64,000 nt of DNA from Irpex lacteus (taxonomy: Eukaryota > Basidiomycota > Agaricomycetes > Polyporales > Irpicaceae): positions 930,001 through 994,000 of the forward strand of contig MQVO02000002.1 of assembly GCA_001986395.2 (NCBI GenBank). Direction: 5' to 3'. The translations under genes and the position numbers were made by a program. Below the pieces are notes generated by a model, which worked only from the letters and a program-made list of their open reading frames with translations, was not told where the DNA came from and searched no databases. How positions within the stretch are numbered: position 1 is the stretch's first letter; the number at the start of each line of letters is the position of its first letter. Positions 12,153 to 23,391 of this stretch are shown here, in pieces.

Positions 12153-15100
12153 ATGGCCACCCTCGACGACGCTCCGGCTTTCAAGCGTGAGAAGAGCATA
12201 AGCGGATCTTCCCTGGAGAAGATCGACGAGGAGAAGGCCCCGGTTGTGGTCGAATATTCTGTGGACGATCAAGACAGTGACTATGTCGACCCTACGATCA
12301 TTACCAAGGCTGAGGATGTCGCTGTTCAGGTATGTACATTAGTTAGTATTGATGTCCTACCAACAGATACTGACACTTCACTACTCGCACTCAGGTTATT
12401 TCAGCCAGAGATGACCCTTCTTTGCCGGCCTTTACTTTCCGGACGGTATTTCTGGGTCTCGGTCTTAGTGTCTTTAGCTCCGTACTGGCAACGATCTACA
12501 CGTTCAAGCCCCAGGTGCGTCTCGTAATCATTGCAATCAAGTGATATACTGACGTATGAATTCACAGAATGCCACCGTGTCACAGCTTTTCTGCCTCATC
12601 ATTGCCTATGTCTTGGGAGAGGCCATGTCGAGTGAGTAGTTTCAATGGTCTGATTCCGTACACGGGCTTATAGAATGCGATCCGCAGAACTCATACCAAC
12701 TCGCGGTTGGTTCCGGTACTTGAACCCAGGACCGTTCAACATTAAGGGTATATCCCTTCTTCGTATAACAGCTTTTTTTGCCTTTGAATTCATCTTCTAT
12801 TTTCAGAACACGCTGCTATAGTGATCATGGCCTCAACCGCCTCATCAGTAGCTATTGCAATGGAGATCATCGCTGCCCTCGGTACGTCGCCCCGTGAATA
12901 ATGCATGAGAAGTAGTGCTCACGCTATCAACAGACCTCTTTTACAATACGGCGTTGAATCCAGCAGTTGCTATTTTTCAGATCTTTGCAAGTCAGATGCT
13001 CGGATATGGCATGGCGGGTATACGTAAGTAATTTCACCGTTTGACTTCCAAGCAGCACGATATTGATTGATCTTTCAGTGAGAACCTTGCTCGTGTATCC
13101 TACATAGTGAGTATATCTTCTCAGCTGATCTATAGGGCAGTATTTTCTGACGTCTAGTCCAGCGCTTTCTACCCTGCTTATATTTCTGTGGTCTCGCTAC
13201 TACAGAGTCTGCACTTCGGCGACGTATTGAACGTCAAACGAAGGAGGTATTTCTGGATTGTGGTACGTCTTGTCATACGATATCCCGTACATGATCGTTA
13301 CTAATAACTGCTGCATATTAGTTCGCCGCCATCTTTTTCTGGGAGTGGTGAGTTTTCAACAAGAAAGCGTATTGAAGGTCCTCGTTAAACGTTCTTATAG
13401 GATTCCGCAGTATCCCTTCCCCTTGTTGACTGCCATTTCCGTCGTTTGCTTAATCGACAACGGTCGTCATACCTTCATCCGGAACCTGTTTGGTGCCGGA
13501 TCTAGTAACGAAGGCATCGGCCTGCTCAGCTTTGGTACAAGCTGGACGCTCATTACCCAAGGAAATCCGCTCGTATGGCCTCTACAGACCCGTGAGCATC
13601 AATTATCATTCATATCTACCTATGGAAGCTGACAACGTTTGACACAGAGGTCAATTCGTACAGTACGTCTCGCTTCGATATTCGCTCCTTCCCTGATTGC
13701 GGCACTGACTTGTATTAGTTGGAATGGCTCTAGGCTACATAGTCCTCACAACAGCCTACTACAGCAACGCTTTCGGCGCGCGGGACTTGGTCTTCATGTC
13801 AACGTCGCTATTTGGATCCGATGGAGGCTCGTACAACCAGACTTCCATCCTTACGCCAGACTATTCGTTGGACCACAACAAGCTCGAGAGTGTCGGCCTT
13901 CCTCGATTTACCGCTACGTACACTGTCAGTCAGATGTGCTACAACTTCAGTATGGGTGCTGCTATCGTCCATGTCTTCCTTTGGCATTGGAAGGATCTCA
14001 AGGCTGGTAAGTGAAACTTTTATCTTGCGTATCAAACTATTTGCTAACCCTTGCGGTGAAGCGTTTGGTGGTATGCGATTCTTAAAAGGCAGCCAAGATC
14101 AGGATATCGACGATGTTCACTACCAGGGTATGCACTTATCTCTGTCCCTCAGCTCAAGCCTGTCGTTTCTGATCATTGCGTACAGAAATGAAGAAATACA
14201 AAGAAGTACCGCAATGGTGGTACCTTACCCTGTTCTTGATATCTCTCGGCGTCGGCATTGGATGCAGCGTATGTTGTTCTTGGACATATTCACGTAATGC
14301 TCTGCTCACCTGTGTGTTAAGTATGCGGCTCCTACGCCTCTCATGCCATGGTGGAGCGTCATCCTGTTCACCGCTATCAGTGCGGTTATCGCGATCTGCC
14401 TTGGATTTAGTAAGTTTATCCATTGTCACAGCCACCTCGACGAAACTTACCTGCAACGTTAACTAGTCGCTGCCACGACTGGTTTCCAGATCCAGATCAA
14501 GTTTGCCATCCAAATTCTTGCGGCCTTCATTCACCCCGGAAAACCCATGTACGTTCATTCCTCAGGCAATATCATTACCCATACAAACTCACGGTAAACT
14601 TTCAGAACTGTTATGTACGTTAATCTGTACGGCAATAGTACGGCATTCCAAACTCTTGCGTTGCTGCAAGGCAAGTTCCTCGCTGCATACAGATAGCATG
14701 TAGCTAATATGGCACTTTACTCTTTCAGATCTTAAGCTCGGTCAATATGTGAAGCTACCACCTCGTGTCACCTTCTCCTCACAGCTCGCAGGCTCAATCA
14801 TCGGTGCTATATTCAATTATACCAGTATGTCGTTCAACTCACTCCTCGTTTTACGTCCTGCATCCTAACGGTTAATATTTAGTGATGAAAACGATTGTCG
14901 ATAACAATCGTGAAGTTCTGCTGGATCCCGTTGGAACGCGTGTGGTATGTTTCTTACCGATAAGACTTTTATTTATTTATTTACGTTCTGGATATCTAGT
15001 GGAGTGGATGGATCATCCAAGGATATAACTCATCGTCCGTTGCAATGGGAGCCCTGGGCAAAGAACTGTATGGTTTGTCTCCTCTCGCGTCGATCATATA

Positions 15101-15712
15101 CTCACAACTGCATTCTAGCTTCACCTTCGGCAAACCGTATTACCTGGTTGCCTTTGCTATCTTCATTGGTCTCCTGTTCCCGATTCCGTTTTGGCTCGTG
15201 CATCGCTATACGAAACCTGGCTCCTTCATCTCGAAGGCTGCAGCGTACATCAACACTCCCATCATTGCTCTCTACATCGGCTACCTCCCATACTCTGTCA
15301 ATGGCCAGTGGTGGTGAGTTGCCCGGTCTCATCATTTGTACGACCCCTAGATCGCTGACTCTATGGGCTCGAAGGTCTTGCGTCGTCATTGGATTTGCTG
15401 CCCAATGGTGGGCTCGCTCTCGGCGTCCAAAGTGGTTCAAGAAGTACAACTACCTGACATCGGCTGCTTTGGATGGTGGAAGTCAAGTCATTTTATTTAT
15501 TTTGGTATGTGACTCTATCCATCCACAACCTCGCAACACTCACACTGTAGCAGAGCTTTGCAGTGTTTGGGGCCAGCAACAAGGCCGTTGATTTCCCGAA
15601 CTGGTACGTGTTCACAATCGTTGATCTTGTCTTGTGTCATCTGACGAGTATGGTAATCAATAGGTGGGGAAATCCGGCCAACCTGTCTGTAGATAGATGT
15701 GCATCGACATAA
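12153..15712 (+). CDS. OPT-family oligopeptide transporter
   Basis: Proton-coupled importer of tetra- and pentapeptides or related peptides in the plasma membrane. The ATG at 12153 begins a hydrophilic acidic tail rich in Glu, Asp and Lys. The family signature NPGPF appears after the first helices (near 12722), and the second signature, here KLPPRVTFSSQ (canonical KIPPR), lies near 14756. Many hydrophobic segments between them match the expected 12-16 helices. The protein ends in WWGNPANLSVDRCAST, the usual OPT C-terminus, with TAA at 15710-15712. Around twenty short introns interrupt the gene; I followed most frames but not every boundary. The gap to the dehydrogenase on its right is about 160 bp, tail to tail. 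Confidence 0.92.
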
Positions 15713-15872
15713 CTCTCCGGGGTGTTATTCTGTAGTGATAGACTGTTGTAACATATTTCCATTTTTGAATGATCTCTGGTTGACGTCTTACTTGAACCAT
15801 GTACATGTCTGATACGGGGAAGGGCGCGTTACTAGCGACAGCACATCATCTATTCTGCGTGATGATAATAAA

Positions 15873-17113
15873 TTACGAAGGCCCGTCCTTTCCCGTGACG
15901 TTGGCATCATTGAACTCCTCGATCCCGCCGAGCCAGCGATAGACAACTCTGTTGTCAAGATCCCGGCAGCGAGGGTCCTCTGCAGTAGCTTTATACGCAG
16001 CTAGACCAGCATCGCCAAGTGCAAGCTTTGCGTCTACTTCCTTCGCGGCATTCATCGCCAACGTGAAATCTTTCACCATCATCTGGACTTTAAATCCGCC
16101 TTTATATCCTTTGGACGTGACAGCGTCCGGACAGACACCTGGCACGGGCTGAAGAATGCGTAATCGGATTTCGGAAGGTATACTTAGCTGCCGAATGCTA
16201 TCGTGAAGATTTTCGACTTACATTCATATTCGCTGTATACCAAGTTAGAGATTACTTGTGGGTGGCAGAAAGAGACTCACCGTTCTGCCAGTTTCCACCC
16301 GTACTCTTCTTGAATATCTCACTCAATAACTTGGGGTCGATGCCGTGACGTATTCCGATATTCATCGCCTCACTAGTAGCGATGGCGCATATTCCGCTAA
16401 GGTAGTTGTTGCAGAGCTTTGCAACGAGACCCTGCCCAGGACCTCCGACGTAGAACATGTTCTTACCCATCGTCTCCAGCAGAGGTACAATATTCTCGGT
16501 GAAGTAGGTGTCGTCTGCGCTAGCTCCAGCGAGAAAGCTGAGCGTGCCAGCTTCAGCTCCGATTACTCCCCCCGAAACAGGTACATCGTAGAACCGAGCA
16601 ATGAGAGATCTTTCGCGAACCGCCTTGCCCACTTCAATCGAGGTCGCAGCGTCAATCGTGGAACAATCGACGAAACCCTTCCCGTCCACGGCACCGGTGA
16701 GAATTCCGCTCGTTTCATTGAGGAATACGTCGCGAGTGTGGCGACCTTCGTTGACAATTGTAAAAGTAACATCCTACAAAGTCCCATCGCGTGAGTTTCC
16801 TCAGAATGGGAACAATAGATCATACCAACCGAATTTTCTGCCACTTCTCGGGAGCTGGAGCAGATGTTAACCAGGCCACGTCCTTCATTGCGGTACTGAT
16901 GAACAAAATCTTGGAGCGCTTCAGGTCTCAGGTCGTAGATATTGAGTGGTGTCGACTCAGGCAACAGCCTGCGTAAATTAAAAGCCATCCATTTCCCCAT
17001 ATCTAGTATTATGAGGGTGAGATCACAGACTCGCAGCGCATTGGATAACGCAACCTACTTCCGATGCCAATGAAACCCACACCATTGTGGTGCTGTTGCA
17101 CAGTAGTGACCAT
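15873..17113 (-). CDS. 3-hydroxyisobutyrate dehydrogenase
   Basis: Mitochondrial-type NAD-dependent oxidation of 3-hydroxyisobutyrate to methylmalonate semialdehyde in valine breakdown. Five exons join in frame: 17113-17059, 17002-16830, 16773-16281, 16232-16222 and 16148-15873, giving 335 codons, the usual length. The dinucleotide-binding motif GFIGIGNMG is split by the first intron. The substrate-binding signature DVPVSGGVIGAEAGTL and the active-site region GQGLVAKLCNNYL, with the catalytic Lys, are intact. The C-terminal domain starts PVPGVCPDAVTSKGY and ends at the TAA at 15873. Exon 4 is only 11 nt, yet it restores the expected text (NWQNANMNPVPG). The N-terminus is short and lacks an obvious targeting peptide, so a cytosolic location or an upstream start cannot be excluded. 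Confidence 0.93.
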
Positions 17114-17374
17114 GATGGGGACAGAGTGAAGTGGGTATGTTAGTCCGCTGCAGACGCACTGAAAAGGAGCGGAACGGAGGTGCAACTCGTGACGACAACC
17201 CTTTATGTGTTTTCCCATGCGGTGGGGACGAGGACTGACCTGTCTAGGGGATGGAACAAGCGGCTTTCCGTACAAAGCTTATTCGTGAGAGTCTTCGGTG
17301 GTCATAGGGTCTCCTTTCGTCTATATATGACCGTCAGTGGGAGTACAAGGAGGATTACGTTCCTATACTTTACC
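17114..17374. promoter_or_regulatory. Divergent promoter between dehydrogenase and CMD genes
   Basis: The 261 bp between the two start codons serve both genes. A TATA-like stretch (ctatatatga, near 17321) sits about 50 bp upstream of the CMD start codon and could direct that gene. Co-regulation of the two metabolic genes is possible but only inferred from the layout. Confidence 0.45.
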
Positions 17375-17999
17375 ATGTCTGCCACAGAGCAAGCTTTGAA
17401 ATCGCTGTACGATGTAGGAGAGAAGGAAAGGAGGAAGGTCCTAGGAGATGCGCATGTGGAAAAGTGTAAGTGGATGATCGGTGCATCAATTGGTTGGTTG
17501 GCAATAACAAGAAGGCCCAGCTTTGACCGGCGTAAGCAACTTTGCTCGAGCAGGACAGGAGCTGGTCACAGCAACTGGTTGGTAAGTAACGTTGCTCCTG
17601 TCGTGGTCATAGATAACGGAATATACCTGTTACGCAAGGGGAGCAATTTGGAGCCGGCCAGGATTGTCACACCAGCAGAGGTCTCTGGTGTCGATTTGTA
17701 TCCTTTCTGCTCTCGGTAAACAGACTGAGCTATCGGCGCACGTCAAAGGCGCGCTCAATAATGGTGTAACTGAGGAAGAACTGAAGTATGAGGCGAATTC
17801 CGTGCACCTCAAAGGCACTGACCTCAGTTTGATACCTTTCTAGGGAGGTTTTTATGCAGATAATGGTGTACTGCGGTGCGCCTGCGGGTGAGATCTATTC
17901 AAACTTGATTGTGGCTTACGCTGATGATGATTGCTTTAAGGGATGGAGGCATTCAGAACCGCCGACGCCGCGATCAAGCAGTGGAAGGCAGAACATTGA
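17375..17999 (+). CDS. Carboxymuconolactone decarboxylase family protein
   Basis: Small alpha-helical protein of the CMD/AhpD-like family. Bacterial members decarboxylate 4-carboxymuconolactone in protocatechuate breakdown, but many fungal members have no assigned substrate. Five exons (17375-17465, 17521-17581, 17639-17785, 17844-17887, 17941-17999) give 133 codons, the family's normal size. Characteristic text is GAIWSRPGLSHQQRSL, then LSALGKQTELSAHVKGAL, then GVTEEELKEVFMQI and the ending YCGAPAGMEAFRTA. The CxxC pair of AhpD-type peroxidases is absent, so a decarboxylase- or lactonase-like role is more likely than a redox one. It is divergent from the dehydrogenase. All junctions keep the frame. 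Confidence 0.9.
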
Positions 18000-18284
18000 A
18001 GATACGCTGAGCTATATCCGCGCATCCTTAATCAATGAGGAGTACATATGGGATGGCAGATAACCTTGATGCATTAGCTAATCCCCCACTGCGGATGCCA
18101 TAATTCAGATTGTGCAAATGTATAACGGAAGCTGACCGAGCTTACTTTAACCATTACGTAGAAAATGATTCCGGTAGCGTCTTCTGCTTTCGACACACGA
18201 TAACCGAAGGCATTAACTTTCCCCTTCCCCACAGCGAACGTTGTCTCGTGCTGATAGAAAATTCAGCAACCTAACTACCACATA

Positions 18285-19068
18285 TCAGAATAACCCGACC
18301 TTAAATCCCAGATGCTCGTATCGGTCGGCAGCATGCTTGCTGTTCGCTTCCAAGGCAAACGACGCGCCTGGGGCATGCGAAAACGCTTCCTGAGCGAGGC
18401 GAGAGAGGTGGCCTGTTTTGGTGGAGTCAGAAAGTTGTATGAGTATGAAATATAGTGCGAACCTTTCCCTTGCTCCGACGGGTCTACACCTACCACTCCG
18501 AGATGCCATACGGATTCTGAAGTGAGTCCATTCCCTCGCATTGCGAAGGTCTTCTCCTGAGCTTCATCTGCTTTTCGCCAATATTCTCCAGCGTAAATCT
18601 ATGTACGTAACATTATATCTCGATAGAATACTTGAGAAGCAGCTAGCGACGAACCTCCATGCCTTTTGGCCCCCAGATTGTTGGGACGGTGAGGCCCTGA
18701 GGTGGAGGCGCATGGGGTGGCACCCAGATTGCCCAAGCGACAAGACGTTCAGAAGGTTTTCCATCGTCGCCAGCAGGTACCGGGATTGAGACCACAGTAA
18801 TACGCCGTTGCGAGGAAAACGCCACTTCAAGTAGTGAACGCAGAAATGCTTCAACATTATCCCGCTGCGGGGTGGGAGTATCCTTTAATGGCTGATAATG
18901 CGTGTCACGCATGTCAGCCGAGCATATGGGAGTATGAGCCGATGTACTACGAACCTCCTCTAAGTCAGCCATGAAATTGACAAGAGGCCCGTGGAGAAAA
19001 GCACGGCGAGCAAGTATCACAAGGTCTTCAAAATCGTCGCGTGTGGCAAGCCGTACGTAGGGTTGCAT
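18285..19068 (-). CDS. GNAT-family N-acetyltransferase
   Basis: Acetyl-CoA-dependent acetyltransferase of unknown acceptor. Three exons (19068-18655, 18598-18463, 18412-18285) give 225 codons. The N-terminal strand and helix (VRLATRDDFEDLVILARRAF) open the fold. The acetyl-CoA binding strand and loop are clear: HLGVVGVDPSEQGKG, split by the second intron, fits the Q/R-x-x-G-x-G/A motif. The C-terminal part (LEANSKHAADRYEHLGF) matches the last GNAT helices and ends at the stop at 18285. The central region (residues about 55-130) is longer than in minimal GNATs and Pro-rich. The start is the ATG at 19066-19068; the upstream part of the open frame has no ATG-supported family similarity. Confidence 0.88.
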
Positions 19069-19441
19069 GTCTGACCTTTTGTATCCAATGTAAATGTAGG
19101 CTTCTTTAGATGTGTGGTTGGGGTGAAAAGGGGGTGCTTCATTGCGAACAGACACGGGATAATACCGACTTAAATCAGTGTTCAGGTGCAAGGCGTTAGT
19201 ACTTGTCGAGTCAAACTCTGGTCCCGATAATGTACCCACGCCACAAAGCTTGATGCCATCAATGATCACCACCACGCCGCAGCTCCAATATGGGCGTCTG
19301 AATGGTCTAAGCACTGTACTCATCGCTGACACTACGTAGGTCCATGTGTACCGCACCCGTCGCTGCCTCTAAACTACTCACACATAGCAGAGCGACAAGT
19401 TATATCCAACTGATTAGAACGTATCAACTTTTCTCAGTGCC

Positions 19442-22400
19442 ATGTCGCTAATTAGTGACCCAGAGTGAGCTATCGTTTCTGCAGTTGTCCTCACACCGCT
19501 AACTCTCTGGTACTTTAGTTTCTTCATTCATAGTATTCGCCTGCAGTACTTGAGAAACGTTGAAGACCCATACGGACCACGACTCATATCACTTGACCCA
19601 TCCTACAGGTCCAATCCATACATTGTCGATGCTGGGCTGGCAGATGTTGAGCGATGGCCCGAACTCGCTCAACCAAGTAGTCCGACGCCGAGCGACGACG
19701 AAGCCGGTCCATCGCGTGGTGGGAGACTGCACGGCACATTTGGTGCAACTGGCCTTAAACACACGGCCACGATCTACGGCCCATCTCATACAGGAGCCGC
19801 TGGCATAAGAGTTACTGGAAGGCGACAAGCTGCTCCAGCCTCGCTGCGAAATTCGGTGCGAAGATCAGCATCGCAACCTCGGCCTCAGAAGGATCTACCC
19901 AAGCCTCCCATTGATGTCGACGTCACGCCCAAATTGCCATCATCTGCCTCTCCAAGAAAGGCGGATCTCACTAGGGGGACAGACATTGAGATTAGAATAG
20001 ACGACACCTCCTCAGAAACTAAAGTGGGAGCAGAAACCACTAAGGATGCCGTTCCATCACATGCAATTACAACAGGACCCGTACCCATACCATTCGTCCC
20101 GAAGTTCAAGGGAGCTGCGGAGATGGAAGCTCGGCGCCAGCTACGGATACGCAACAGGTTTCCCGCTCAGGTCGCCTTGCGTCCACAACAATCGGCGCCG
20201 GCCGTCATCAATCCTGAGATATCGTCCTCGTCTTCGTCGTCATCGTCATCGGTGGCGAGCTTGGACGATGAGGAACAAGATGTATTGCCAGACGATGATG
20301 ATGACTTCGACGACGACGTTGATGTTGATGACGTCCAAGAGCTAGAAGACGATATGTTTGACCCGTAAGTGCCTCATTTTTCTTTGTGGCCTTCCTCTCA
20401 TCGAATTATATTCTAGTGAATTTGCGGGCAGTCGGGGTACAATGCTGGACGACGTCTCTGATGGTTCGATGATGTCTGGCGAACAGTCCATCACTTCTGC
20501 TTCCGACTATTCCATGATGCAATCCTCACTCCCTCCGATTAGTAGCTCCCGTAATCGTCTTAGCCCTGTTCGCGAAAACCACACCAACGAAGAAAAGTCG
20601 ACCAATGTCACTCCTGAGCGCGTCGCTAACTCGGAGAATATCGACTCTTATTTCGAGATGGTGACAGCCGTTCCCACTGATTCAAAGCGAAGTGATCAGT
20701 CAAGACCAGGTGCCCTCAGCGGAGCGACTCTTGCTGTCCCAGGCGCCTCCTCGTCTTCGTCTCCATCCACTGCGGTACCCCTTCCGTCTACGTCATCAAC
20801 AAGTATGTTCGCTCGTAAACCAGTACCTCCCGCAAAACCAGGAAAGTCCGCGCTCACGGCGATGATGGCAACTGAAGACGATGACAACATGGAGAATCCG
20901 TTCACCGAATTCTATAGCGCCATCTCTGGACGCGCAGAGGGTGAAAGCACAGAAGTTCAGGTATACTTCCCACGTGCGAAACAGCCCGCTGGCAAAGCGA
21001 TGAAGTTGAATGTGAGGAAAGATGCAACGATCGAGGAAGTGCTTGGCTTCGCACTGTGGACCTACTGGGAGGAAGGATGGTTACCAAAGATTGACGAGGG
21101 TCTTTCCGGGGAGGATGACCCCAAATGGCCGACTGTATGTTCAGCGTTAGGGTGGATATTGAGAATTGCTGAGGACGATGGTGAAGTGGACGAGGATTTC
21201 CCCCGTAAGATCCTTCAACATCATGAGATCAAATAACCGTAGATTTAACGCATCGCTTTCCAATAGCTCCGGATCGCACAGGCAGGATTTCCAAGTTCAA
21301 CTTCGATGCCTACGCCGTACTCGAAGCTTCTCCGGCCCAAGGTACCATGTCTCAGGCAGATAGCAGCTTTTCACGTTACTGACAAACTCCACTTATCCCA
21401 TACAGTCCAGCAAAACAAGCTTATTGAAGCAAAGATCCAGCGACGCCTGTCCCGCGTCGTCCTCAAGAAGAAGAAATCAACAGAGCTTCTCAAAGCTGCT
21501 GGGCCACCAAACGCTAGTGGAGGACTTGCCCCGCCCGACCTCGCGAACCTTGCCGCAAGTGTCGGCCTTACTGGCTCAATGCTCGGTAACTCCTTTGGTG
21601 CATTCCCAAGTTCTCTTGGTCCTTCGTCAAGCCATGGGCCCACACAGTTCCTGCGTATCAGGATCGCTGACATGGCCGATACGGGACATACCATGACCAC
21701 CATCCCCGCGTACGTATCTTGACCCTGTTTTTTTTTCGTTGACTAAACCGGAAGACTTTATTTATCAACAGCTCTGGTGGGCAGTACATGGCTGAGGTGC
21801 TTGAAGCTGTTTGCAAGAAGCGTGTCATCAACAATCCGAAGGATTACGCCCTCGTGTTGGACCTGAAAAATCAGAAGCTGTTCATCCCTCTGGACCGAAC
21901 GGTCAAGAGTCTACAAGGCAACAGAGACCTGATGCTCATAAGGAAGAGCATGTTGCAGAATTACGGCGTCGATATGGGCAAACGAAATGCTAGCCGCTCA
22001 ACGGATCCGAATGGTGAGTGCCCGCGCAGAGTAGTTAGTTTGCATTTGTTGACGACAGATCAAAGCTTCAATTGTCAAACGCGCCTCCGAAGTTCCCGAG
22101 CAGACGTTTAGCTCCCAGTTCGATTACACCTCGGCCTACAAGGCGAGTATTGTAGACGGTGACGTTATTCGTGCGAAATACTCACCTCCATTTAGCGATA
22201 CACCGTGTACCGGAAGATGCCCATGCTTGTCACTCGAAGTGCGCGACTGTTGGCCATTGACGGAGGATATATCCACGTAAGCGTCCCTCCGTCATGTCCA
22301 AGAGTACGCCGTTCTAAGTAACCCGCCACAGATCATGCCGCAGGCGAACAAGGCGAAGAACGTCTTCGAAAGTGGCAAAACGGCGTCCTATGATATCAAG

Positions 22401-22669
22401 AGCATTGTCACCGTACAACAGTCCGGGAAGAATAGTGCCACGTTCAAGCTTGTTGTACCCCGTGGTGCTGAAAGGAACAAGCGATACGAATTTGAGGCAG
22501 AAAGTCCGAAACTAGCTGGTATGTGCATTGTGTCCAGTGAATCGACCAGAGGGCTAAGTCGTGTATTGTTTTTGTAGCCGAGATCGTGCAGACAATCAGG
22601 GCTTTGAAAGCTTCTTTGGATAGATCCGGGACTACAAAGCACGCAAGGAGGAGTAGGCATGTGAGCTGA
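19442..22669 (+). CDS. TORC2 subunit SIN1/AVO1
   Basis: Scaffold and substrate-binding subunit of TOR complex 2, which phosphorylates AGC kinases and controls actin and membrane homeostasis. Ten exons join in frame (19442-19464, 19519-20364, 20417-21204, 21267-21341, 21406-21709, 21772-22013, 22066-22142, 22196-22276, 22332-22518, 22578-22669), giving 904 codons. The N-terminal SIN1 block (FFIHSIRLQYLRN) is followed by a long disordered region with a Ser run and an Asp run near residues 230-270. The CRIM domain (VQVYFPRAKQPAGKAMKLNV, then TIEEVLGFALWTYWEE) binds the kinase substrate. A Ras-binding-like region follows, and the C-terminal SIN1 PH domain starts around YKRYTVYRKMPM. The seventh intron (22143-22195) uses a GC donor. 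Identification rests on the CRIM and PH text and on domain order. Confidence 0.93.
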
Positions 22670-22926
22670 GTGGTCAGATTGAGAGTATGTCTGTACGAAT
22701 ATGCTGTATACTTGATGTTGGGTGGATTGGTGCACGGCTTTTGTGTTGTTATGCAATGTCGAGAGTCCAGGGTGATGTCGCGCATTTAGTGAAGTTTGAA
22801 GGAGCAGACTAGCATTAAGTAGGAATGTCTACAACGACTGACCACAGGGTTAGTCAGTTCGTGGAACAGAATTTCAAAGCAAGCATACGCACATATATAG
22901 TAGTCAAATGATGGTGTCTCTGCAAG

Positions 22927-23391
22927 CTACCGCACTCTGCAGACGACCTCCCCCTCCAACTTTAACTGCAATGCTTCCCTTGCTTCCACCCACTCATGCT
23001 CCTTGTCGTTCGTCTTTACCACAGCAATCTCGCCGAGACCCAATGGCTTGACATACTGCGCTCGACGTCCAGAGCATATTCTCACAAGCTCCGACCAAGA
23101 CATAAAGATCTTCTTGCTTGGTTTGCTGACCAACTCCATATTGCTGAGGACGGGTCGGTCCTCACGATACTTGAGCTCTGCCCATATCCGTTTCTGCGCC
23201 TCGCCGACTTCGTTGAACTGTTCCGGTGAAGGTGCAGATATCGTTCCGCGCGTTATATTTGAGATGAAGCCAGCTCGGAGAAGAATGTTGAGAATGCCGA
23301 GGTTCTGGGTGGTGTGGGGGACGGCGACATACTTGTGTCGAGCTCGGAAAGAGTTTTGGACATGGGAGCACAAGTGGTAAGGAAGAACCAT
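22927..23391 (-). CDS. MRPS8: Mitochondrial small-subunit ribosomal protein uS8m
   Basis: Component of the mitochondrial small ribosomal subunit that binds the central domain of the small rRNA. The single open exon of 154 codons begins at the ATG at 23389-23391. The N-terminal uS8 fold reads NLGILNILLRAGFISNITRG. The C-terminal part contains the conserved block SKPSKKIFMSWSEL and then the family-typical LGLGEIAVVKT. Length suits fungal MRPS8, with small extensions relative to bacterial uS8. It is tail-to-tail with SIN1, 257 bp apart. Further introns would only affect the untranslated leader. Confidence 0.92.
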   Translation of the reverse strand: MVLPYHLCSHVQNSFRARHKYVAVPHTTQNLGILNILLRAGFISNITRGTISAPSPEQFNEVGEAQKRIWAELKYREDRPVLSNMELVSKPSKKIFMSWSELVRICSGRRAQYVKPLGLGEIAVVKTNDKEHEWVEAREALQLKLEGEVVCRVR

